Source of the DNA: Microbacterium sp. BH-3-3-3
GTDB taxonomy: Bacteria > Actinomycetota > Actinomycetes > Actinomycetales > Microbacteriaceae
Assembly (NCBI RefSeq): GCF_001792815.1
Contig: NZ_CP017674.1
Coordinates: 3,038,001 to 3,102,000 of the forward strand
Length of the DNA stretch: 64,000 bases
Reading direction: 5' to 3'
The translations under genes were made by a program, and so were the position numbers. This document shows positions 27,438 to 36,109 of the stretch, piece by piece. Each line of letters opens with the position of its first letter. Within the stretch, counting starts at the first letter, position 1. Below the pieces are notes generated by a model. It was not told where the DNA came from and searched no databases. It saw only the letters and a program-made list of their open reading frames with translations.

Positions 27438-27935
27438 ATGCGCACACTGGTATTGAACGCGGGATACGAGCCCCTGGCGGTCGTGTCGTTCAAACGGGCC
27501 CTCGTGCTCGTGATGAACGACAAGGCCACGGTCGTGGAACGCATCGACGAGGATCCGGTCTGGGCCGCGGCGGGGACCTACGATCGCCCGGCGGTCATCA
27601 TCCTGACCCGCTACGTGCGGGTGCCGGGGGCGCGGCAGGTGCCGGTCACGCGGCGCGGGGTGCTGCGTCGCGACGCGCACCGCTGCGGGTACTGCGGCAA
27701 GGCGGCGTCGACGATCGACCACGTGCTGCCGCGTTCGCGCGGGGGCAAGGACACCTGGGAGAACCTCGTGGCCTGCTGCCTGCACTGCAACAACGTCAAG
27801 GGCGATCGCACCCCCCAGGAGATGCACTGGGATCTCCGTCTGGTGCCGGCGCCCCCGCGCGGATCGTCCTGGACCGTGCGCGGCGTCGACAAGAGCGATC
27901 CGCGGTGGGAGCCGTACCTGGCCCTGGCGGCGTGA
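27438..27935 (+). CDS. HNH endonuclease
   Basis: A 165-residue HNH-family nuclease of the actinobacterial stand-alone type. Zinc-binding CGYCGK and CCLHCNN flank the HNH core: STIDHVLPRSRGGKDTWENLV with catalytic His (about 96) and Asn, then CNNVKG. The N-terminal MRTLVLNAGYEPLAVVSFKRALVLV is a conserved part of this subfamily, which is widespread and not tied to one phage. GAGAGGAGA precedes the ATG. Role unknown. Confidence 0.9.
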   Translation: MRTLVLNAGYEPLAVVSFKRALVLVMNDKATVVERIDEDPVWAAAGTYDRPAVIILTRYVRVPGARQVPVTRRGVLRRDAHRCGYCGKAASTIDHVLPRSRGGKDTWENLVACCLHCNNVKGDRTPQEMHWDLRLVPAPPRGSSWTVRGVDKSDPRWEPYLALAA

Positions 27936-27994
27936 GCGTCGTCGCCGTCTTTGCGGCGCTGGCGTCCCCGGCATCCGGGTGATGGGATGGGGGC

Positions 27995-28552
27995 ATGCCT
28001 CGTGCCCTGATCGTCATCGACATGCAGCGCGGATTCGACGACCTCGACTTCTGGGGGCCGACCGCCAACCCCGATTGCGAGCGCAACGTCACCGCCCTGA
28101 TCGAGGCGTGGCAGCGTGAGGGCGAGCCGATCGTCGTCGTGCGGCACGATTCGGCGTCGCCCGGATCGCCCCTGCACCCGGACGAAGGCGGTAACGCGCT
28201 GGTCGATGCGGTCGCGAAGGTCTCAGCCGACCTGCGGGTGACGAAGAACGTCAATTCGGCCTTCTACGGCGACCCCGACCTGCACGCCTGGTTGGGCGAG
28301 AACGGCATCCGCGAACTGGTGATCTGCGGCATCCAGACCAACATGTGCGTCGAGACCACGGCGCGCATGGCCGGCAACCTCGGTTACGAGGTGACGGTCG
28401 TTCTGGATGCCACGCGCACCTTCGATCTGAGCGGTGAGGTCGCGGGGCTCGGAACGGTGACCCGGACGGCTGCCGAGCTGATGGCGAACACGGCCGTCGT
28501 GCTGCAGCAGGGCGGATTCGCGCGGATCGCGGCGACCGTCGACCTGGTCTGA
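27995..28552 (+). CDS. isochorismatase-like cysteine hydrolase
   Basis: A 185-residue alpha/beta hydrolase of the isochorismatase superfamily (nicotinamidases, biurets, isochorismatases). The triad is visible: Asp in LIVIDMQRGF (about 9), Lys in RVTKNVNSAFYG (about 84) and the nucleophile Cys in GIQTNMCVETTAR (about 117). The cis-peptide-containing IQTNMC loop is intact. Substrate cannot be told. It lies 60 bases after the HNH gene in the same orientation. Confidence 0.88.
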   Translation: MPRALIVIDMQRGFDDLDFWGPTANPDCERNVTALIEAWQREGEPIVVVRHDSASPGSPLHPDEGGNALVDAVAKVSADLRVTKNVNSAFYGDPDLHAWLGENGIRELVICGIQTNMCVETTARMAGNLGYEVTVVLDATRTFDLSGEVAGLGTVTRTAAELMANTAVVLQQGGFARIAATVDLV

Positions 28553-28704
28553 GACGCGTCGCCCCTCGCGTCGCGGGGGCGTCGGCACCTCGCGTCGGGG
28601 CTGCTGCCGGTCGGTGCGCGCGGCGTCGGGCCCGCGGCGTCGTGCCGTCGCGCGAGGGGACGACGACAATGTCGGAGGTCGATCGTATCTTCGACCCACA
28701 GGGA

Positions 28705-28733
28705 TTGAGGCACTAGAACAAATGTTCTAGCCT
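28705..28733 (+). promoter_or_regulatory. SOS promoter of the mutasome operon
   Basis: TTGAGG (28705-28710) and TAGCCT (28728-28733) are spaced 17 bases. The LexA palindrome fills the spacer and overlaps the -10, so LexA would block polymerase directly. The -10 is six bases before GTG 28740. Confidence 0.75.
28713..28730. promoter_or_regulatory. LexA operator (SOS box)
   Basis: CTAGAACA-AA-TGTTCTAG is a perfect 8+2+8 palindrome that contains the actinobacterial SOS core GAACAnnTGTTC. It lies immediately upstream of imuA'-imuB-dnaE2. Confidence 0.92.
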
Positions 28734-28739
28734 GTGGGA

Positions 28740-29468
28740 GTGAGGGCGATCGTGAGAGACCAGGTACAGGCCGTACCCGACATCCACGCGCTGCGCGATC
28801 GTTTGGAGCGCATGCAGGGCCGGCGCATGGACGCCCCGGTGCTGCCCACGCATCCGGCTTTCTCGTCCCTGCTTCCCGGGGGCGGTCTGCGGGCGGGGTC
28901 GGCCTATGCCCTCGCCCGATCCGCATCGCTGCTGCTCGCCCTGCTGGCCCGGCCCTCGCAAGACGGTTCGTGGTGCGGCGTGATCGGTATGCCCGAGCTG
29001 GGAGCCGAGGCCGCCGAGAAGTACGGCCTCGACCTCGATCGTCTGGTCTTCATCCCCGACCCGGGGCCGAGATGGCTGGCGGTGACGGCGACGATCGCCG
29101 AGGTGCTGCCGGTCGTGGCCGTCCGCCCGCCGTCGGGTTCCACGGCGGCCCGTGGGGGTGCCGAGACCACACGCCTGGCCGCCCGGCTGCGCGACCGCGG
29201 AGCCGTACTGCTGGTGCAGGGCGCCTGGCCACAGGCCGAAGCGGTGATCGACGTCGCCGACCCGCGATGGACGGGCCTCGGTCAGGGGCACGGGTACCTG
29301 GCAGGGCGTGAACTCACCGTCTCGGTGAGCAGTCGACGCTCGCCCCACGCCCGTCGGGCGCGCATGCTGCTGCCCGCGGCCGACGGGTCAGTCGAGCTGC
29401 TGGGTACGCCCACCGAACGCCTCGTGCCGCGCGAGCGCGACGAGTATCGTCCGAGAGCGGTCGGCTGA
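28740..29468 (+). CDS. imuA': ImuA'-like mutasome accessory protein
   Basis: A 242-residue RecA-fold-like protein without a working Walker A, placed first in an imuA'-imuB-dnaE2 operon; ImuA' in mycobacteria helps the damage-induced translesion polymerase DnaE2. The VLPTHPAFSSLLPGGGLRAGSAYALA stretch corresponds to the RecA-like N-part, and DLDRLVFIPDPG to the next strand. GTG 28740 is chosen because the -10 ends six bases before it; GTG 28752, with GAGGG upstream, or GTG 28734 are alternatives in the same frame. Its stop overlaps the imuB start by one base. Confidence 0.82.
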   Translation: MRAIVRDQVQAVPDIHALRDRLERMQGRRMDAPVLPTHPAFSSLLPGGGLRAGSAYALARSASLLLALLARPSQDGSWCGVIGMPELGAEAAEKYGLDLDRLVFIPDPGPRWLAVTATIAEVLPVVAVRPPSGSTAARGGAETTRLAARLRDRGAVLLVQGAWPQAEAVIDVADPRWTGLGQGHGYLAGRELTVSVSSRRSPHARRARMLLPAADGSVELLGTPTERLVPRERDEYRPRAVG

Positions 29469-31012
29469 TGCAGGCTCCCACGCGCAGCCTCGTGCTCTGG
29501 TTTCCCGATTGGCCGATCACGGCGTTCGTCGCCGAGGCCGTCACGCCTCCTCGCCCCGAGGCCCCGGTGGCGGTGTTCTCCCACAACCTCGTCGTCGCCA
29601 GCTCGTGGGCCGCCCGCGCGCAGGGGGTGCGACGAGGTCAGAAACGCCGTGACGCTCAGGCCCTGTGTTCGACCCTCCAGGTGGTCCCCGCCGACCCGGT
29701 GCGCGATGCGCGTGTGTTCGCGCCCGTCGTGGCCCGCATCGAGGAACGCGCCCCCGGGGTGCAGATCATGCGGCCGGGATTGTGCGCACTGCGGGCGCGG
29801 GGTCCGGCGCGCTACTACGGTGGCGAAGCCGAGGCGGCGCGCCTACTGATCCGCCTCCTCCACGACGACGGCTTCGGCGAGGTGCGGGCGAGCGTCGCCG
29901 ACGGTGTCTTCACCGCCGAGCATGCCGCCCGCTCGGCCTCCGTCGAAGAGCCCGTGCGCATCGTGGCGCCCGGTGACGCTGCGGCGTTCCTCTCACCGCT
30001 GTCGATCGCCACCCTCGACGACGAGGAGTTCGGCAGTCTGCTCTCTCGGTTGGGCGTGCACACCCTCGGCGATCTGGCCGCTCTCGCGGCCGAACGGGTG
30101 CGGGAACGCTTCGGAGAGCGGGGAGTGCGCCTGCATGCGCTGGCGGGAGGACTCGACTCGCAACCCGTGCAGCCGCGCACCCCTCCACCCGAGCTGCACC
30201 GCGACGTCGCCTTCGAGCCTCCCCTCGAACTCGCCGACCAGATCGCCTTCGGCATGCGCGTGGCGGCCGAGGAGTTCATCGCCCGATTGGGGGCCCACGA
30301 CCTGGTGTGCACCGAGCTGCGTGTCGTGCTGACGGGTGAGCGGGCCGAGCGCAGCGAACGCGTGTGGCTGCATCCCGGATCGTTCGACGCCGCCGCGGTG
30401 GTCGACCGGGTGCGCTGGCAGCTCGCCGAAGACGCCCAGGGCATCTTCGGCAGCGGCGTGGCGGGCGTGCACATCGAGCCCGAGGCCGTCGACGCCGCCG
30501 CCCACCACGCCAAGGGGCTGTTCGGGGCGGGGCCCGACGAACGCGTCCACCATGCCCTCTCGCGCGTGCAGGCCATGCTCGGCCACCGCGAAGTAGTCAC
30601 TCCCGTGATCGGCGGGGGACGCTGGCTGGCCGAACGGCAGGTGCTCGTGCCCTGGGGAGACCGAGCCGTGACGGCGAAGGAACGCGCGCGCCCCTGGCCC
30701 GGCAGTCTGCCCGATCCGCTGCCGGCCACCGTCTACCCCGAACCACGACCGGTCGGGGTCACCGACATCGCGGGAGCCCCGGTGACGGTGGGGGAGCGCG
30801 ACGCGCTCAGCGCTCCACCGGCGGTGCTCGAGACGGCGGGACAGCGGCGACGCATCAGCGAATGGGCGGGGCCCTGGCCGATCAGCGAACGCGGATGGGA
30901 TCCCCTGCGACGGCGCAGGGCGCATCGGTTCCAAGTGATCGACGCCGAGGGGGGCGCCTGGTTGCTGGTGGTCGAAGAAGGGGAGTGGCGGGCGGAGGGA
31001 CGCTATGACTGA
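29468..31012 (+). CDS. imuB: Y-family DNA polymerase homologue ImuB
   Basis: A 514-residue inactive-type Y-family polymerase homologue. In mycobacteria ImuB lacks the catalytic acidic residues and acts as the adaptor that links DnaE2 and the beta clamp. Fold landmarks: LVLWFPDWPITAF at the start, QGVRRGQKRRDAQALC, and the helix-hairpin region LSRLGVHTLGDLAALAAERVRERFG (about 190-214). A clamp-binding motif could not be pinned. It overlaps imuA' by one base, is followed by a small ORF with a strong Shine-Dalgarno, then dnaE2. Confidence 0.9.
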   Translation: MQAPTRSLVLWFPDWPITAFVAEAVTPPRPEAPVAVFSHNLVVASSWAARAQGVRRGQKRRDAQALCSTLQVVPADPVRDARVFAPVVARIEERAPGVQIMRPGLCALRARGPARYYGGEAEAARLLIRLLHDDGFGEVRASVADGVFTAEHAARSASVEEPVRIVAPGDAAAFLSPLSIATLDDEEFGSLLSRLGVHTLGDLAALAAERVRERFGERGVRLHALAGGLDSQPVQPRTPPPELHRDVAFEPPLELADQIAFGMRVAAEEFIARLGAHDLVCTELRVVLTGERAERSERVWLHPGSFDAAAVVDRVRWQLAEDAQGIFGSGVAGVHIEPEAVDAAAHHAKGLFGAGPDERVHHALSRVQAMLGHREVVTPVIGGGRWLAERQVLVPWGDRAVTAKERARPWPGSLPDPLPATVYPEPRPVGVTDIAGAPVTVGERDALSAPPAVLETAGQRRRISEWAGPWPISERGWDPLRRRRAHRFQVIDAEGGAWLLVVEEGEWRAEGRYD

Positions 31013-31175
31013 GGTTCGGCTCCACCACTCCTCTCGACGAACATCGGGCCGCGGCGGCAGCAGCACCGGCGATGCCCCCTCGGGCGGTGCGGGCCTCGCG
31101 CCCGCCGTCGGCTCCCCATCGATGAACAGAACCCGGGCGGAGGTGCGCCGATGGGCTGGAACAATCCGCCGGTGA
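31005..31175 (+). CDS. 56-residue ORF bridging imuB and dnaE2
   Basis: ATG 31005 has GGAGGG four bases upstream, overlaps the imuB stop by eight bases and its frame runs to TGA 31175, overlapping the start of dnaE2 by 25 bases. The product is basic (MTEVRLHHSSRRTSGRGG at the start, RRWAGTIRR at the end) and low-complexity. It may only be a translational bridge that lets ribosomes reach the dnaE2 start, as no better Shine-Dalgarno links the two long genes across the 138-base gap. Confidence 0.4.
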   Translation: MTEVRLHHSSRRTSGRGGSSTGDAPSGGAGLAPAVGSPSMNRTRAEVRRWAGTIRR

Positions 31176-34100
31176 AATGGTCGGAACTCGAGCGCGTGCT
31201 CAGCGACGCCCGACGCCCGACCGGTGCCCCGCCGAACGGTGACGGGGGCGACAGCCCCGCCTGGTCGCACAAGCGCGGCGCCTACGTGCCGCCGACGATC
31301 GCGCGCCCGGCCGACACCGTGCCGTACGCCGAGTTGCACGCGCACTCGTCGTACTCGTTCCTCGACGGAGCCTCGTCGCCCGAAGAACTCGTCGAAGAAG
31401 CCGAACGACTGGGCCTGCACGCCCTCGCCCTCACCGACCACGACGGGTTCTACGGCATCGTGCGCTTCGCCGAGGCCGCCGAGGCGCGCACGGTGAACAC
31501 CGTCTTCGGTGCAGAACTGTCGCTGGGTCTCACGGGGCCGCAGAACGGCGAGGCCGACCCGGGCGGATCGCATCTGCTCGTGCTCGCACGCCGCGAAGAG
31601 GGCTATCACCGCCTCGCCGCCGCGATCACCCACGCGCAGCTCAGCGGTGCCGAGAAGGGGCGTCCCGTCTACGACCTCGCCGACCTGGCCGAACGCGCGG
31701 GCGGTGCCAGCGATCCGCACTGGGCGGTGCTCACCGGATGCCGCAAGGGCACGGTGCGCCGAGCTCTGGCGTTCGAAGGGCCCACGGGGGCCGCGCGCGA
31801 ACTCGACACCCTCGTCGACCTGTTCGGCCCCGAGGCCGTGTACGTCGAGCTGATGGATCACGGCAGTCCTCTCGACTCCAGACGCAACGACGTGCTCGCG
31901 GCGCTCGCCGCCGAGCGGGGGCTGCCGATCCTCGCGACGAACAACGTGCACTACGCCGCTCCGCAGAAAGAGCTCCTCGCCGCCGCCGTGGCCGCCGTGC
32001 GCGCCAATCGTGGTCTCGACGAACTCGACGGGTGGCTTCCCGCGCACGCCGGCGCGCACCTGCGCTCGGGGGTCGAGATGGCGGCGCGGTTCGCCCGGTA
32101 TCCCGGAGCGGTGGCGCGCACCGTGACGCTCGCCGACGAGGTCGCCTTCCCGTTGCGCCGCGCCAAGCCCGCGCTTCCGCGCCAAGACGTCCCCGAGGGG
32201 CATACCCCCATGTCCTGGCTGCGGCATCTGGTGTGGGAGGCCGTACCGCGCAAGTACCCCCGGCTCTCCGACGAGGATCGCAACCGCATCGAACGCGAAC
32301 TCGGTGTGATCGAGATGAAGGACTTCCCGGGGTACTTCCTCATCGTCTACGGCATCGTCGCCGAGGCCCGGCGGCGCGGCATCCTGTGCCAGGGGCGCGG
32401 GTCGGCGGCGAACAGCGCGGTGTGCTTCCTGCTCGACATCACCGCGGTCGACTCGATCTTCTACAAGCTGCCCTTCGAGCGTTTCCTGTCGAGCCTGCGC
32501 GACGAAGAGCCCGACATCGACGTCGACTTCGACTCCGATCGCCGCGAAGAGATCATCCAGTGGGTCTACAAGGAGTACGGGCGCGAGCGTGCGGCGCAGG
32601 TGGCGAATGTCATCCAGTACCGTCCCAAGAACGCCGTCCGTGACATGGCTCGGGCGCTCGGGCACTCGCCGGGCCAGCAAGACGCCTGGTCGAAGCAGGT
32701 CGAACGGTGGGGAGCGACGCTCGAAACCGGTGCGGATCACGACATCCCCGATCAGGTCATCGAGTTCGCGTCGGAGCTGCTGAAAGCGCCTCGCCACCTC
32801 GGCATCCACTCCGGAGGCATGGTGCTCACCGATCGCCCGGTGGGTGAGGTCGTGCCGATCGAGCATGCGCGCATGGAGAACCGCACGGTCATCCAGTGGG
32901 ACAAAGACGACGCCGCGTGGATGGGGCTGGTGAAGTTCGACCTGCTGGGGCTCGGCATGCTCGCGGCGCTGCAGTACTGCTTCGACCTGATCCGCGATGC
33001 CACGGGCGAGGCGTGGGAGCTGTCCACGCTGCCGAAAGAAGAGAAGGCCGTCTACGACATGCTGTGCCGCGCCGACTCGATCGGGGTGTTCCAGGTGGAA
33101 TCCCGCGCGCAGATGGGATTGCTGCCGCGTCTGCAGCCGCGGAAGTTCTACGACCTGGTCGTGCAGATCGCTCTCATCCGCCCGGGACCCATCCAGGGCG
33201 GTGCCGTGCATCCGTTCGTTCGACGCAAGCTCGGACAGGAGCCCGTCACCTACGTGCATCCCAAGCTCGAGCCGGTGCTGGAGCGGACGATGGGAGTGCC
33301 GGTGTTCCAGGAGCAGCTCATGCAGATGGCCGTCGCCATCGGCAACTGCTCTGCCGAAGACGCCGACCTGCTGCGCCGGGCCATGGGGTCCAAGCGGGGG
33401 CTCGAGCGTATCGACTCCCTGCGCGAGAAGCTGTACGAGGGCATGGCGCAGAACGGTCTGGTCGGTCAGGTCGCCGACGATCTGTACGCGAAGATCCAGG
33501 CGTTCGCGAACTTCGGTTTCGCCGAATCGCATTCGCTGTCGTTCGCGCTGCTGGTGTACGCGAGCTCGTGGATCAAGCTGCATTACCCGGCGGCGTTCCT
33601 CGCCGGCCTGCTGCGCGCCCAGCCCATGGGGTTCTACTCACCCGCCACCCTCACCGCCGATGCCCGCCGGCACGGGGTGACCGTACGGCGGCCCGACCTG
33701 CTGCGCTCGAGCGTCGAAGCGGGTCTCGAGCCGGTCGACGAGACGGGCGCCCGCGCCCCGACGGGTCTCGACGCCTGCGCGCACGCGGAGCAGTCCCCGA
33801 CGGGGGACTTCGATGCGTCGGAGCCCGACGAGACCCTCGCCCATCGCCGAGACGGCGGGTTCGTCGTGCGCCTGGGGCTCGCCGGAGTGACCGGGATCGG
33901 CAAGAAGGTCGCCGAGCGCATCGTCGCCGAACGTGAGCGGGGCGGCCCCTATCGAGATCAACGCGACCTCGTGCGGCGCACGGGACTTGTCACGGCGCAA
34001 CTCGAGGCGCTCGCCACAGCGGGGGCCTTCGAGAGCCTGGGGCATACCCGACGCGAGGCGATCTGGCTGGCCGGGTCGGCGGCGCTCGATCGCGCCGAGT

Positions 34101-34564
34101 TCCTTCCCGACTCGCTCGTGGCCGTGCAGCCGCCGCTGTTCACCGACCCGTCGAGTTACGAGGTGCTCGCGGCCGATCTCTGGGCGACCGGGCTCTCGGC
34201 CGACGACCACCCGCTCACCCACTTCCGCTCGGCGCTCGACGCGCGCGGGGTGCTCACCTCGCGGGAGCTCCGCACCTTCGAGGCCGATCGTCGCATCGAG
34301 GTGGCGGGGCTCGTCACCCATCGGCAGCGCCCGGCCACGGCATCCGGCATCACCTTCCTCAACCTCGAAGACGAGCACGGGCTGATGAACATCATCTGCT
34401 CGGTGGGGGTGTGGAACAGATACCGGCGGGTCGCGCGGGAATCACCCGCCCTCATCGTGCGGGGCATGCTCGAACGATCCGTCGAGGGAGTGACCAATGT
34501 GGTCGCCGACGGCTTCACCGATCTGCAGGTCGGCGTCGCGCACGCGTCCCGGGACTTCCGGTGA
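31151..34564 (+). CDS. dnaE2: error-prone DNA polymerase III alpha subunit DnaE2
   Basis: A 1137-residue C-family polymerase, the catalytic part of the SOS mutasome. The PHP domain (about 58-260) begins AELHAHSSYSFLDGAS and has TDHDGFYG; the polymerase core shows GRGSAANSAVCFLLDIT and the catalytic acidic cluster PDIDVDFDSDRREEI (about 454-468). It lacks the long C-terminal region of replicative DnaE1 and is the usual length for DnaE2. The C-terminal OB domain reads RRIEVAGLVTHRQRPATASG and ITFLNLEDEHGLMNI. ATG 31151 is used; the region before it is the 56-codon ORF. Confidence 0.95.
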   Translation: MGWNNPPVKWSELERVLSDARRPTGAPPNGDGGDSPAWSHKRGAYVPPTIARPADTVPYAELHAHSSYSFLDGASSPEELVEEAERLGLHALALTDHDGFYGIVRFAEAAEARTVNTVFGAELSLGLTGPQNGEADPGGSHLLVLARREEGYHRLAAAITHAQLSGAEKGRPVYDLADLAERAGGASDPHWAVLTGCRKGTVRRALAFEGPTGAARELDTLVDLFGPEAVYVELMDHGSPLDSRRNDVLAALAAERGLPILATNNVHYAAPQKELLAAAVAAVRANRGLDELDGWLPAHAGAHLRSGVEMAARFARYPGAVARTVTLADEVAFPLRRAKPALPRQDVPEGHTPMSWLRHLVWEAVPRKYPRLSDEDRNRIERELGVIEMKDFPGYFLIVYGIVAEARRRGILCQGRGSAANSAVCFLLDITAVDSIFYKLPFERFLSSLRDEEPDIDVDFDSDRREEIIQWVYKEYGRERAAQVANVIQYRPKNAVRDMARALGHSPGQQDAWSKQVERWGATLETGADHDIPDQVIEFASELLKAPRHLGIHSGGMVLTDRPVGEVVPIEHARMENRTVIQWDKDDAAWMGLVKFDLLGLGMLAALQYCFDLIRDATGEAWELSTLPKEEKAVYDMLCRADSIGVFQVESRAQMGLLPRLQPRKFYDLVVQIALIRPGPIQGGAVHPFVRRKLGQEPVTYVHPKLEPVLERTMGVPVFQEQLMQMAVAIGNCSAEDADLLRRAMGSKRGLERIDSLREKLYEGMAQNGLVGQVADDLYAKIQAFANFGFAESHSLSFALLVYASSWIKLHYPAAFLAGLLRAQPMGFYSPATLTADARRHGVTVRRPDLLRSSVEAGLEPVDETGARAPTGLDACAHAEQSPTGDFDASEPDETLAHRRDGGFVVRLGLAGVTGIGKKVAERIVAERERGGPYRDQRDLVRRTGLVTAQLEALATAGAFESLGHTRREAIWLAGSAALDRAEFLPDSLVAVQPPLFTDPSSYEVLAADLWATGLSADDHPLTHFRSALDARGVLTSRELRTFEADRRIEVAGLVTHRQRPATASGITFLNLEDEHGLMNIICSVGVWNRYRRVARESPALIVRGMLERSVEGVTNVVADGFTDLQVGVAHASRDFR

Positions 34565-34630
34565 TGTCGGGCGCCGTCACTAGACTCGGGGCAATCTCGC
34601 CCGGTTCCGCACCACGACAGGGGAAACGAC

Positions 34631-35770
34631 ATGACCGACACACCCACTCCGCCCGAAGGCTGGTATCCCGACCCCGCAGGCGGCGACGGCCTGCGCCGGT
34701 GGGACGGCACCGCCTGGACCGATGAGGTGCGCCCCGTGCACGGCGACGGGGTTCCGCAGGTGGCCGCGCAGGACTCGGGTTCCGCGTCCGAGTCGGCTCC
34801 GGTGTCCGACGACGCCGACACCGCCGCCCACGGGTTCGCCCCCGAGTCGACCCCGACGTCCGCCGGAGCCGCGGAGGAGCCTGCCCTCTCCGGTGAGGCG
34901 TCGAACGACCCCGCCGCGCCTGCATCGACGAGCGACCATGCCACCACGGCCGCGCAGACCGACGCCCCGTCGGCGTCCCCGGCCGGAGCCTCCGCACCGG
35001 CAGCGCACAGCGAGGTTCCCGCTCCTCCGGCACCCAGCGCGAGCCCCGCGCCTCCGGCACCCAGCGCGAGCCCCGCGCCTCCGGCACCCAGTGCGATCCC
35101 GGCGCCTCCGGCACCCAGCGCGCCGTTCGCGTCCGCACCGCCCGCCGCGTACCCCGTCACTCCGCCCTCGGCCGCTCCCGCGTACTCGTCGGCGCCGGCG
35201 TACCCCGGAACGCCCGCCCCCGCCGGGTACGGCGGTTATCCCGCCGCGCCGTCGGTCGGCGCCCAGCCCGTGCTGCGTCGCGACATCCCCACGAACACCG
35301 TCTGGGTGTGGTTGGTCGTCTTCCTGCCGCTGGCGGGCGTGCTGTCGCTGTTCCTCTTCGACTGGTCGTCGTACATCCGGGAGTCCTTCTACGCCGGCCT
35401 GTACGGCGAACCCGGTGCGATGGGCACCGACGCCATCGTCTCGACGGTTGCCACTCTGGCGAGCGTCGTCCTGGGCGCCCTCGTCGTCTTGTTCTCGTTC
35501 CTCGACTGGCGCCAACTCCGAGCCCGTGGCGTCGAGAAGCCGTTCCACTGGGCGTGGAGCTTCCTGGTGCTCGTCATCGGCAGCGGCTTGGTCTACGTCA
35601 TCGGTCGTGGCGTGGTGCTGCGGCGACGCACGGGCAGCGGGCTCGCCCCCGTCTGGGCGTCGATCGTCGTGACGGTCGTCTCGATCGTCATCGCCGCGAT
35701 CTGGTTCGTGATCATCCTGACGCAGGTCTTCACCCTCATCGAAGAGGCCCAATACAACCTCGGTTATTGA
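34631..35770 (+). CDS. DUF2510 membrane protein with Pro/Ala repeat linker
   Basis: A 379-residue protein. Residues about 7-33 form the DUF2510 module (PPEGWYPDPAGGDGLRRWDG, TAWTDEVRP), a short WW-like domain common in Actinobacteria. A disordered Ala/Pro/Ser linker (about 35-215) contains a 9-residue repeat APPAPSASP. Four hydrophobic helices follow (about 222-240, 270-292, 305-325, 335-358). The cytoplasmic tail ends EEAQYNLGY. GGGGAAACG precedes the ATG; a TAGACT -10 is at 34581-34586. Function unknown. Confidence 0.85.
   Translation: MTDTPTPPEGWYPDPAGGDGLRRWDGTAWTDEVRPVHGDGVPQVAAQDSGSASESAPVSDDADTAAHGFAPESTPTSAGAAEEPALSGEASNDPAAPASTSDHATTAAQTDAPSASPAGASAPAAHSEVPAPPAPSASPAPPAPSASPAPPAPSAIPAPPAPSAPFASAPPAAYPVTPPSAAPAYSSAPAYPGTPAPAGYGGYPAAPSVGAQPVLRRDIPTNTVWVWLVVFLPLAGVLSLFLFDWSSYIRESFYAGLYGEPGAMGTDAIVSTVATLASVVLGALVVLFSFLDWRQLRARGVEKPFHWAWSFLVLVIGSGLVYVIGRGVVLRRRTGSGLAPVWASIVVTVVSIVIAAIWFVIILTQVFTLIEEAQYNLGY
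35024..35122 (+). repeat. 27-bp coding tandem repeat
   Basis: The unit CCTCCGGCACCCAGCGCGAG + CCCCGCG occurs three times in full (35024, 35051, 35078) and a fourth time in part (35105-35122). It encodes the Pro/Ala/Ser linker of the DUF2510 protein. Two of the first copies are identical, a sign of recent duplication. Confidence 0.9.
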
Positions 35771-35776
35771 GTGACG

Positions 35777-35805
35777 AGGTGGGGGCCCCGAGCGGGCCCC
35801 CACCT
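35777..35805 (+). terminator. hairpin after the DUF2510 gene
   Basis: AGGTGGGGGCCC (35777-35788), loop CGAGC, GGGCCCCCACCT (35794-35805): a perfect 12-bp stem six bases after the stop; no T run. Confidence 0.65.
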
Positions 35806-35819
35806 GAGACCCGCCTCGT

Positions 35820-35970
35820 GCCCTGGAGAGCCCTCGTCTGGGAGGCTCCGTTTCTGGAGGGCCCCCTGTCTGGGAGGCCCCGTGTCTGAGAGGCCCCTGT
35901 CTGGGAAGCCACGTCGGAGCGGGGCCGTCGGAGAAGGCCCGTGTTCGAGAAGTCCCGTGCCTGAGAGGGG
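35820..35970. repeat. degenerate tandem array, about 16-bp period
   Basis: About nine or ten imperfect units of the form CTGTCTGGGAGGCCCC lie in tandem (examples start near 35837, 35852, 35868, 35884, 35900, 35916; later units are further drifted). The whole 339-base gap between the DUF2510 and peroxiredoxin-like genes holds the terminator, this array and a short spacer, and no gene. There is no spacer-repeat alternation, so it is not a CRISPR array. Confidence 0.6.
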
Positions 35971-36109
35971 GCCGCGGGGATGAGGCGCACCCTTCGTGAC
36001 GTCTCGTGACGTCACGTCTCGGTGGATGACGGGAACAGCCCCGACCCCTGCGGGCGGACCTAGGTTTCTGGAGCCGGCGCGTGACGCCGATTCCGCCGGG
36101 AGGCGACGC

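Noticed and set aside
29993..33583. 1196-codon minus-strand open frame opposite imuB/dnaE2
   Set aside because: Shadow of the polymerase genes, which carry complete catalytic motifs on the plus strand.
35820..35970. possible CRISPR array
   Set aside because: Units follow one another directly with no unique spacers and are imperfect; no cas gene lies near.
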